Below are positions 37,362 to 48,700 of a stretch of DNA of 64,000 bases, in pieces. Position numbers and translations under genes: made by a program. Location: the NCBI GenBank assembly GCA_914767715.1, contig OU612070.1, forward strand, positions 1,877,501 to 1,941,500, given 5' to 3'. The DNA comes from Membranipora membranacea (lineage: Eukaryota; Bryozoa; Gymnolaemata; Cheilostomatida; Membraniporidae). The notes under the pieces are model-generated. The model was not told the DNA's origin. It was given only the letters and a program-made list of their open reading frames with translations, and did not search any database. Every line of letters starts with the position of its first letter. Position 1 is the stretch's first letter.

Positions 37362-38669
37362 TTCCCCATAGCAACACTGGTGATGAAAGTGGTATGATGC
37401 CATGTGATAGCAGCTGCTCTTCTCACTGTGATAGGGATGATATCAGCAGCTTACGCCACCCAGATTTGGCAGCTAGTAGTGGCTTACAGTTTAATTGCGA
37501 GTAAGTTTAAATATCTGGTTGTTGATTGAGGTGACAAAGACCATCGAGTTTGTAAAAAAGTTATAGCAACTCTGTTAACTTCCTGTTTCCATAAACATGA
37601 CATGGTAAAAGTGTCGGGAACAGTCTAGGTAACGGGCTTGAAGATATATCTCATAACCCCAGCTGCCAACATCATACTCAATTGATTGTGATACAATTTT
37701 ATATGCTGTAGTTGTTGGCATAAGTTTGACTTTCACATCAACAATTGGAGTAATTCCCCACTACTTCAAGAGACGTCAAGATGCAGCTTATACAGGGCTA
37801 GGACTTGGGGTCGGGATAGCTTATACTGTATATCCCCATATAGCTGCTCATGCGTTCTCCACATTAGGTTACAGATATAGAATGTTTTGTTTGCTTCCAC
37901 CATTTACCTTCTCGATCGCCGCCCCTTTTATATTTATCCCACAAGTTGAATCAGAAAAACCAGAGTTTTTTAGTGTGCTTATTATGTCTTCTTATGCGAG
38001 AACTATAAAACGATTTGTGACTCCATTTTATCTATTGAACGCCATGCTGTTGGTAGGAACTCGTTCGGGTGTGGCAATCAACTTGTTCAGCTATTTGTCA
38101 GGACATTATGAAGAATCTGTTGCTGTACTATCTTATACTATTCAAGGTATTAGCTTTTTGGGAGCAATGATTTTCTTCACATTATATGGTTTGAAATTCA
38201 GCGGTAATTACTTTATTTTTCATGTCATCACCTGTTTTGTTTTTGGGGTATCTAATTGTGTTGTACCAATTGTTCAAAGTCCTATTGCAATATACTTACT
38301 TTCAGTTGTTTTGGGCATTTGTTTTGGAATAATTTTTGGTTTCAAAGGAAATTTCGTTGCTCATATTTTTCCACCTCAAGATATAACTTATCTGTATGGT
38401 TTAACTGAAGCTATCGGAGGTATTGTATTGGAGCCTTTGTTGTTCCTATGACATCTGGGTATATTGACAGCATCTATGAGCATGGGGATGGATTCTATTT
38501 CATTGGGGCTTGTTGTGTTGTTGGTGGTTAATCTATACTTCTGCCAGCTATACTGAGACCAAAACTATGGCAGGCTTACACAAAACGTAAAAGCAGTCAA
38601 AAGCACATCAGTGTTCAACCCAGTGAACTGGAGTACGGGCCTAAGCTTGAAATGGATGACAAATACTAA
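37362..38669 (+). pseudogene. Monocarboxylate-transporter-like (SLC16) pseudogene
   Basis: Two exons can be followed (37362-37500 and 37712 onward, joined in phase). The translation resembles SLC16 major-facilitator proteins: a PIATLVMK start, the TM4-5 segment leading to GVIPHYFKRR (family pattern GxxYFxKRR), several further hydrophobic helices and a soluble C-tail ending LEMDDKY. Three lesions interrupt it: an in-frame TGA at 37395-37397, a frameshift near 38435-38450, where the first frame stops at 38449, and a TAA at 38529-38531 after which the same frame continues into RPKLWQ. The N-terminal exon with the conserved DGGWGW motif was not found. Either a decaying gene or one damaged by assembly errors; the clustering of three lesions and the missing 5' exon favour decay. 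It is the only gene-like locus on the plus strand. Confidence 0.72.
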
Positions 38670-39435
38670 ACCTTGTACCTATCAGTCAATATTTCTACAT
38701 TTCTATATTTATATCAATGATTAGATTATAATGATTTCCTTGTTCTCAAATTTGCCTCTTCCAAACAAATTACGTTATCATTATTTTTCTCCTCAATTTC
38801 CCCCAAACTTTTGTCGTAATTTTTTGGCATGTTATAAAAAACATCCTACCAGGATGATAATGCTTGCCAAAAAAAGTGTATAATAATAATGATTATCACT
38901 ATGTATATCAATTACAATCCTATTATTATTAAATAAAGAATATGATTTCCAATTGGTAAACTCGACAACACTCGACCCCCCCTCCCCCCTGCATCCATAG
39001 ATGGCACAAACTTGTTCTAGTCTATACATGGGATATTGTTAATGATGTGTGCGGCTTTCCTCTAGACAGCTTCAGGATATATCGCTTGTGTCTTCGTCTA
39101 TGACTGCGGGATGTGTTGTTGGGTATGTGATGTAGTGGGAATTATCCTGAATAATTGGAGCTGATTACTATATTCATTCTCAACATTAACATCAAGGCAG
39201 CAACAAAGTAACATGGATAACATGGAGGTGATTAACAAAACTCAAATTATAACAATGGTAAAACAAATGATCAATCAAAAACTGTAACAAATTTAAACGA
39301 CATATAATATATTGCAAAAACGTATAGCACAACAAACTAATAAACTGGTTATAAACCCATCTACAAACAACTCTTTTGCCATTTGTAGTCATACCTCAGA
39401 TGGGCAATTTATGCCTAGTCCTCTTGTCAGTACAT
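38670..39435. other. Short spacer
   Basis: No gene is seen. It separates the convergent ends of the transporter pseudogene and the coiled-coil protein gene. A short pyrimidine run (CCCCCCCTCCCCCC) lies near 38977. Confidence 0.45.
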
Positions 39436-41146
39436 TCAAAACATTAGTGTTCTGTCAACTTTAGGTGTTGTACTAGGTTCTTCTAGGAATGACAATCCTG
39501 GGGCCATACCTTTAGAGTGCACACTACCAGAAGGTGTATGATCAATATGACGCTCCACACGTCTCGACTCATAATTTGCAGTTAATGACGTATCTTCTTG
39601 CTTGTTGGTGGAACGCCTGAAATAAAAAGCCACCTTACAATGTTTTCTTACATAAAACTCTGTAATTACGATGAGATTCGCGATATTATGATTGATTTCA
39701 GTCCAAATCATAGCCTGTGGAGTGTTTGATGAACCTGTGTTCTCTCCTTAATCACCATTGACTTATTTTGAAATTAAAGTTGAAGTCATCGTCACGAAAC
39801 GAAATAAAAGGCTCAACACTGCTGTCAGTTTTTGAGGACTTGCAAATCAATGTTGGCGAAAAACTAAACAACTTAGTGTTACAAGAAATATTTGCTTTTG
39901 TATGTAGAAAAGACAACTATTTTATACTAATCTCAGTAATCTATTGCAGACAGAGAATCATTGGATGCGAGATATTTTTGAACCGCTCTGCGCACTCTTA
40001 GAACATAGAATAGAGCATTGCTGAAATGAAACTTTTAGCAGTATTAGTTTTATTGTTGCATTGCTCAGTTTAGCGGTTAACCAATTTTTACTGCATTAAT
40101 CAAAACTTACAGTTTCAGTTTATGGTATGCAATTTTCAGGTCGCTGTATTTCTTTGTAACTTCAGCTAGTTTATGTTCCACTCTGGCCAGCCGAGCTAGT
40201 TCTATGGTCTGAATCTTTATACGCCTAAGAAAGCATAAATTAATACATGGTTAATGTGCCAATTATTTGCTAGAGTTGCCATCTGATATCCAAAACATTG
40301 AATGTCACCAAAGGATTGTTATAGTTACCAGTCACATATATAACAGCACTTGAATTATCTATATGGCATCACGGTAGCTAGGCCTACACCATATTTCACA
40401 CTCGTGCACAATGTATGTGTTGGGTTCGGCAAATTTGATCCCAATAACCAACGAACCCCCCCCCCCCCCACCCACATTTTTAATACAGTTTAATCTTCCC
40501 ATAATTTAAACCTGGAACCCAAAGTTTATGTGAAATCAAATTGTTACAATCAATTCAAGCCTTAATAATGTGAGACATAAAGCATAAGAATTTGCCTGAG
40601 GGCACCAATATCATCTGTTAGGATGTCAATGAGTTCTGAACCAAATGGCACTGTAGATCTATATTTTTTGAAGCAGATTTCATGTAATGGCAGTAGGAAA
40701 ATCACCCACCCTTTGAGATTATCCAGTTTGAACCGCAGCGTTTTCTGCATCACAGAAATACCCCTAGAGGTCTGCTGCGACTTATGAAGATACTGCAGCT
40801 GCATGGGTAGATTTTTTCCATTCACTTCTCTAACTTGGGAGTTAGCCTGAATCATGATGGCGCACATTGGTACAGGGCATCTGAACCATAGGACGTTTCC
40901 CGCCTCTCCCTTAGACCTGGAAGGTTTGGCTAGATTTCTGAGACATGAGACACAGTAACAGTGCAGGCAAGTAACACAGCTATAAACCGCCTCTGTTGTT
41001 TTCGGTAATTCACTCCATAAGCAACTGTCACAGCAAAAGTTTGGAGCCTTCACACTGCTGCTTGAGCGAGTTGGAGCTATAGTGTGAGAGGAGCGCCTCC
41101 GAGCAGATAAGCCGGGTGCTCGACCATATGATCCTGCATTCGACAT
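39436..41146 (-). CDS. Small zinc-binding (B-box-like) coiled-coil protein
   Basis: Three coding exons join in phase: 40710-41146, 40111-40224 and 39436-39616, giving 243 residues from a clear ATG. A splice acceptor at 41162-41163 just before it implies a 5' UTR exon. Residues about 34-105 hold spaced cysteine pairs: CDSC, twelve residues, CVTC, four residues, CVSC, then FRCPVPMC. This resembles a B-box type 1 or RING-derived zinc site. The following part (about 110-190) is rich in Leu, Lys and Glu (IELARLARVEHKLAEVTKKY) and should form a coiled coil; the tail is polar. It has no TRIM RING, NHL or SPRY part. No family could be named, so function is open; TRIM-like scaffolding is one possibility. 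Confidence 0.75.
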
Positions 41147-41405
41147 TCCTATAATTGTAACCTGAAATAAGAGATCATATTATAGTGTGATATGATATGG
41201 TGAGCAAAGCAGAGTATTTTTAATAGTTTTAATGTACTGTACAAGCACAATAAGAGTACCACTTCTATTAACGCTAGAGAATTGATAAGGTGAATTTCCC
41301 AGCTAGCTTGCTAGCCTGTATTTAACATATGATTCTGAAGATAGATTAGAAAGAATGATACAGACAGTAGGCAAAATTACTTTTCTGTGTATATCATAGG
41401 TTAGG

Positions 41406-41449
41406 CAATGTGTTGGCTCTGATATCAGCCAATCAGAACCAACACATTG
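41406..41449. repeat. 18-bp inverted repeat
   Basis: CAATGTGTTGGCTCTGAT (41406-41423) pairs with its reverse complement at 41432-41449 with one mismatch, separated by 8 bp. It lies in the 1.6-kb spacer between the coiled-coil gene and RasGRP. Confidence 0.85.
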
Positions 41450-41975
41450 GCTAATCACAGGTCTACTCCAAAACCTGGGTGTCTGGCAATGAATGTTTGA
41501 CTGGCCCCTTGACTCTGAGTTGAGACTTGAACAGACTTGTCCTTGTTGACTTTTGGACTTAGTTCTTTTTGCTGTTGATTATTGTTCAAACAGCAACAAA
41601 AAACTTGGAAGCTCAGGGAGGCTAGTTAAACCAATGAACTAAAGTTAAACACTCTTGGTCCTTGTGCTTTGGTCAATCATCGTCAGAGACCTAGGATTCC
41701 ACTGGAACTGTGATACTGATGTATTATGCAATGCATCACCTGTTTTTGTGTGATTGATCATTCATGTGACTCTCTTACTTTCTTTCTGCATGCAGGGACT
41801 CATATTTTATTGACGGAGGGTAGCTCCATTTCCCACCCACAGCTGCATACTTTTTAATGATTTGGAGCTAAGTGTAGGTCATGTGACACGTAAAGTGACA
41901 TAACTTGATCAGAGTTGCCTGCTCATGGATGGCGATTTGACAACTCCAAATTCTGATGTTTGAATGCCCATGGAA

Positions 41976-42041
41976 TCAGGGAGTTTGGGATATAAACTCC
42001 CTGATGGAATCAGTGCAGGGAGTTGGGGAGCAAACTCCCTG
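41976..42041. repeat. Two adjacent AGGGAGTTT/AAACTCCCT hairpins
   Basis: TCAGGGAGTTT (41976-41986) pairs with AAACTCCCTGA (41994-42004), and a second CAGGGAGTT (42016-42024) pairs with AACTCCCTG (42033-42041). Further half sites continue to about 42135. Related motifs occur at 23230-23310, 34640-34685 and 50400. Confidence 0.8.
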
Positions 42042-42754
42042 GTTGATTAGCTTATAGAGTTTGAAACAAACTCCCTAGAAAACTTCACTGTGAGTTCCCC
42101 GATGAATAGTTTTATAAATCTCTGTGAGGGAGTTTACTGCTAAGTCATGGACAGTTTTGCAACAACATTTGAACTTGTTCAGTGGGACCTTTTAGTTCGT
42201 TGGTAGACTCTTTGGTAAGGTGTTAAACACTTTGGCACACAAAAAATTCAGCCTGTATTCTATATTATACATCTTTTATTTATTGAAGGAAGTGAGTTTG
42301 TTTATTTCACAGAGTTACTTAACTTAACTGTCACACAATACGGTCAATCAATTGTAAATAAATGTTGACAAGTTGCAGTGCTCTGGTATAAGTATAGTAT
42401 CTCTAGTGATCTGCGACCTGCACAGATTGTGATTTGCGTATACAAATCTGATATGATTATTATCACTATGTATAGGATCTTTGATTACCCTTTTGAGAAT
42501 AACAACAAATATGTACAGAAAAAGTAAGAATTATTTCCATTACACACAAAAATGATATTATGACACAGCAAAATAGTCAGTATAAAAGGTAGAGAAGCTA
42601 TTCTCATATACTCTAAATTGTATGCCTTCTCTGATGCTTTGCTATGTGTCAGATGGTTTCAGCGCTTGTACAGTCATTGTCAGAGCTTTGCTTGCAGAGT
42701 TGATTGAATAGCATTGCACATAAACCTTGTCGACAACGCACTATGCTAATGATG

Positions 42755-45700
42755 TTACACAGGTGTTAGGCTAAGTTTATCTGTTTTATTGCTCTCCGCC
42801 AGTAATGACACGGTATGAGTTCTCATAGCTGCTAACTGCCTTTTTAATACAGAGATATCCTGTGAGTGTTTCATACAGCGCTCCTTTAACTGCTCTTTCT
42901 CTCTAATCTCATCAACTAGAGCCTACATAAGAAATAACATGTAAATTCTGAGCCTGGAAAATCAGCATTATTATCTGCTTTGCCTTTTGGCTAATTTTCA
43001 AAGGAACACCAATATAGAGGTAGGGAGCTTTGAATATCTGAGAGTCTGGGTTCATCGATTGTAAACACCCGTAAATACCAAGAAAGAATTGCCTACCTGC
43101 TCCGTTGCGTAATAGAGAGTCTTGTACGAGTTGTCTGCAGTGTTATCAGATTCTTTAGGTGGAGGTTTTCCAGAACAGACCACTAGTCTCGTATCTCCGG
43201 AGGATAACCGCTTAGCTGCTCCTTCGCTTGTCTGTGTTGATTTACATTCTGTTTTGTGTGAAAGAGATACCTGCAATAGGACATGTGTAAATTAGACTCT
43301 GTTACTCTCATATCCACTAACCATAGAATCAATAGGCTGGAAAAGCTCAGTACATTGTGAAAAAAGGAGTTGTAAACATTGATGACAAGGCAGAAATCCT
43401 ATGATTTGAATTCAAAATTCAAAGGATAATCAAGGGTAAAGCGATAAGTTGAATGTGACCTCTATATGCCCGATCACACATCTGTGTTCTTAGAGTTATT
43501 AAATATTCCTAAGATCTCCTAACTTGTAGTTATAGGTCTTGCTGAAAATTATGCCCATGACGAAAACACAAGTTGGTCGTGAATTATTTTAGATTGTTAC
43601 TAAAGAGACTAATTAATGCGCTGTGCTACATACATGCGGGTACGATGGTGACCCCATATTGACATCTAAAACAGGAGACCTCAGCTTCTGTTTGTTTCTC
43701 CAGTTACGCAAACTTTTCCTGCTGAAAGTAAACTTGGATTCGTTGGGTGATTTCTCTGAATTCTGAAATGAAAGCCAGAAATTTATGAGTCTTTATGTAT
43801 CTCTTAACAGAGCAGGTCAACACAGTGAATTCGCTTGCCGACTTAATTGATAGAGATACTCGAAATTTAATAAATGGGCCATCTGAAGTCCGCAGCAGTG
43901 GTGTTTGAACTAAAACTTTGCCCCTCAGTCGATATATTAGCCAGTAATCACCAGGATGTAGGTTATCAAATAAGCTCAACAACTTTGATCTTGTCCATGA
44001 TTTATCTTCTCCTACGAGTAATTGTTCATTCTCACAGAAAGTGAATACAACTCCAATAATATTCAGGTTATTAATTTGAGACCTTATAATATAAATAGTC
44101 AGCCTCAAAAGCGCATGTGCTAATAGGAAGAACCAAAACTGTTTGATACCGAAAAATGGTGATACTATCGCACTGTAATCTTTTGAGTTGAGGTTTTACC
44201 TAGACTTCCATCCATTGGCTAATCTAACTGCAAAACCTTATGCGTTTTACTGCCCCAATACAATAGGCTTGGAGCACTAAAACCACATGCGTTAATGTGC
44301 CTGACTTAATGGTGGTAAACTATTTGAAATTATATACAAGGTTATATTATCTATTATCTCAACCATCAGCACACAGTTATACTTACATGAAGTGTATCCA
44401 CTGGAGTACCAGGTGACAGAGCTGAAATCAGAATAATCAAGAACAATTTTAACTAACTTTTAATCTTTCTCAATATGAACAATTCATAGCAAGGAGTAGC
44501 AGTCCCCTGTCACTCCTTGCTAAGAATTGGGAGTTCTCTAAACACAAGAACAAACAAAGGCTTGGATCCAATGATCCACAGATGTTATTAAATGCACACT
44601 TGACTACATGAGGAGGGTATACTGGGATCAACATGGACGGATGTATATTTGAGGGGCAGAGCAGGGCTCTCAACCTGGAAGGATCCAAAACCTGAGGTTT
44701 GCCGATACCGTGTTGCAGGTGACATTACAAAGGCCTGAAACGCCCTGTGCACAAGCAGCTTACAGTTTTAGAGCTCTGTTAGCCTCCTCAATGGGTCCGG
44801 CCGCCAAAGCCTAGAGAACAATTTAGGCCTCTGCATATATATATGATACTGGTTTTTTAGAGTTGTTAGCTGATCATTTATATTGAATCACTGTAAAATT
44901 CATCCTGGTTAATGTATTTCATATATCACAACATAAACTTGTTTCTTTATAATCATACAACTAGGCCACACTGAGAGGAATTTCCCAACGTCAATGAATA
45001 TGAGGCAAAATCTGAGTTTTTACCTTATATTCTGAAATCCCCTGAGTTGCCTGAGTTGAACCCAAAAACCTGAGTAACTCGGGCTAAATCTGAGTGGTTG
45101 AGAGCCTTGGGGCAGAGATGTATGGAATCCAAGGAATTAGCTATGTTTGGTGTAGGATGTTGTACTCACATGAGGTGAGGCTGGAATCAGAAGGAGCTTT
45201 CTGCATACCTCCTGAGGTACGACTATTGGGAACAGAAGCAGACCGCTGACTGCGGCAGCATTCCATTACTGTGATATCTTTACAAGATTTATGTGCGTTT
45301 ATCCCACAGTCTGTACATTTCCATCCTTGCTTTATCAGACCCCACAACTGAAAAATAATTGTGAATTGATAAAAAAAATGAGGAACACAAATAATCGTAA
45401 CCAGTATCGACAAGATGCAAGGTTATTTTCTACTAGAAAGTAATTTGAAAAATAACAACAAGTATTTTTATAACATTTTGTGGGAGTTTAACTATGTGGC
45501 TGGAAAAGAAAACATCCCAATAATAACTTAAATTATTCAGTAAGTGGGTTTCTAATAGTAAGTGAAGGATTAGCTGATATAAATGATTATGTAGCTCATT
45601 ATAGATAAAACTGAGATGTCAACTCAGATAAGTTTAACATTATGCTTACTCAAATAGTTCCCATAATGCATTGTTCTTCATTGTTTTTATTTCTTCCTCA

Positions 45701-48700
45701 TGCAAACAACAATATTTGCTACAGTTTGGCAATACAGGAATAAAAAAAATAATATGTGGTAATTTGAGGTTGTAAGTTGATTTTTCAAAATATTTGATTC
45801 CAGTCTTAGCATTTATACAAAGAATTCTGCTGGAAAGGAGTCTTGATACGTGACATCCCTGTCTTCATATAATTCATGACCACTGATATCAAATCTATGT
45901 CCTTAACTTACCAGGCCGGAGCAATGATCGCAGTAGGTGAGCTTGAAATATGTAGTTTCTGTGAAGTTGTGTTTGAATGAGCTCTTTAGTGAATTACATT
46001 TTGCCAGCATAAAGTATTTCCTAACTTCTCCTTCACTCACCAATCCATGGCTGCAAAATACATACACAGGAAAATGAGACGGAGTAATAAATCATTGTAT
46101 ATTACAGTGAAATCCAAATTAGTGTCTGCAAATACATGGAAAGAATTCTTGGTCTGCTTTAAAAAGCTGCTATCTCTGCATGCATAGTGCTTGAAAAGCT
46201 CAGAGTATGTCAATTGGGCAACAGAGCTCGCGCTTTTTCTAGGATGGTTGACAACATGAAATCAAGTACATCTTTAGAAGGGTGTTTGTCACGGAAGTAC
46301 TCACTTATTTGCATCAAGAACGCAGAACGATTCGATGAACGGGAAATTATTCGATATTATCTCAAACTCTTCTATAGATATGTATCCGTCCTTATCGTCA
46401 TCATAGTTCTTAAACATAGCCTTCAAGACAAAATCAGTTGTAAAAACAACGATGAACTATCTTTGAATTGTAGATTACACTATCAAATCATCATAAAAGG
46501 ATTGCGCTGAATCATCAATGACTGCAGAATATGAGGGGCTCGCTCACAAATCACTCACTCATTGACTATATACATTATGAGTGAGTGATTTGAGAATGAA
46601 TTTGTCTTAATTGAAAGACCAAGTTAGAGGTAGTTTTGTGCGAGATGATTATTTGCTTTAGTAAAACATTCTAATTGGAAGACCCCTAGGAAAAAAGATG
46701 AGCACCTCAATAAATGGCCAATGGATAATAATCTTATGTACTTACAGTGACCATGTTAGACACATGTTTGTTAATGGTATCTTTATCAGGAGGTTTTACA
46801 CCAGATTTCCACTCGGAGAGTAGTCCTCCATGTTGCTCTGATCCACTCACCGCAGGGGCACCCTGTAAAAGTGAATTCACAATGTTAATATTACGACTCA
46901 GCTACATTCTGACCACAATACTGACAAGCGTGAAGTCACATACTGCATGGCCGATATGATTTTGATATGCCATATGTAGTTAGAACATCTGGTGGTAGTA
47001 CGGTTCTGGAAGTCTGGACCAGATATCAACACAGCTCTAGTTGCTAACATATACTGAGGGACAACATAAGTTATTCACTATTGGTGCTTCCACCTTCATT
47101 TGCATGTCAGCCATGTTTATTGCAGGGTGGGACATGAATTCGGAAATACTCTTCCCGCAAGCAAACTTGAGGCAAGGGATTCTGGTCGGGGGGGGGGGGG
47201 GTGTGTGATTATAAACTTTATCATATCAGAGCTCATTGACATACCCCGCTACGAGGTTCCCGGGCTAAGGAGAGCTCAAATATCTCTTCGTCAGAGTAGA
47301 AGACATCAATGGCTAGTTTGAGTGTATCGATGAGGTCACTGTTTACTGGGTAGTCAGGTGTCTCTGTTTGTATCCTTGTCAGACAAGATATAACCACAGA
47401 AAGCTGAGCGATTTTACGGAAGTTTATCAGTGGAGGCGCTCCGACTACATCAGGATATCCACAGTGCAGTGCCACCAGGTCTTTCAAATGCACCCCGCTG
47501 TTTAAAGATATGTAAAATTTTCATTGAGTGATCGACATCTTACTTTGAACTATACCATCTTAGATGATTCCAAGTCACTGAATTCTAAGTTTAAAATTAC
47601 CGTTATCCTTCCAAATTTAGGCATACATTAATGACTATGTCATGTTTTTTAGCTCCCATCCAGCGCTCTGGGTGTATCTACTTCCAAAGAAAGACTCTGA
47701 GCTAATTCAGTATAATATAGCAAACTTACATGATCGGAAGTACACAGTTATGATTGTGAGCTTGCCCCAGAGACTTCCTGTAGTTCTGATAGTTATTATT
47801 TGATGATACGAGTTCCTTCAGCTCTGTGAGCGCCTGTTGTCAATTAAAGTAAAAATGTTCACATCTACTCATAAATCTTATGGAATGACAAGAAATCTCG
47901 CTTGCACCAGTAAACCTTACATAGTTGGCAGACATTGATTGTTCATGATGCATTTAAAACAACACCCCTGCCACTCACTTATGATACAAGTTATTCATTT
48001 GAGAATTGGACTTACTTTTTGTGAGTCAGAGCTGAGATGGCTGTAGGTTTTATGTAATCTTGCCAGGCTACTGTGAGTTATCCCTCCGATGATAGCCATT
48101 AATGTGTTATAGCTTCTCAGTCGCAACAGAGACTAAAATAAGAAATACGCTGCTTATAAAGAGCCAAAATACAAAACTACACTTATTAAGAACTACAGTA
48201 TAATATCCCAAGTCGATATCCCCTAAAACATTTTGCTAGCTGCCCCCAAGTGACATAATTATTATTTGTGGTAATGTGCAAAATAAAACATTTATTTTAT
48301 CATTATTTTATCACATCTTTGCATTGGCGGAATTGTTAATATTAGGATTTTGGCAGCAAAATGTCCTATACGGCTTTGGTGTTCAAGTTACTCTCTGAGT
48401 TATGCTCTCATGACAAAAGATAAGGTAGTCTCAATCCGGGTTAGTTGAATTTTCTTCAAGAAGCTTCTATGTCCCACAGTGCTTGGGTTAAGTGTCATTT
48501 CAACAGCTTGATGGTGTTAATCAGTACAAACAGGATTTTTAAGTTTGGTGGTAAATGGTAACGTCGGTGTTCAAGAATGACATGGTGAGAAATGAAGCCG
48601 CATACGTCATAACAGGGCAGTTTTCGTTGCACATGAATATCGATGTTTGATTGACACGGATTGTGTTATGGTCACCTATAGTGTGATGTTACCCTGATCT

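Noticed and set aside
44470-44688. 72-codon minus-strand frame between RasGRP exons
   Set aside because: Lies in an intron, has no splice partner in phase and no similarity to RasGRP tails.
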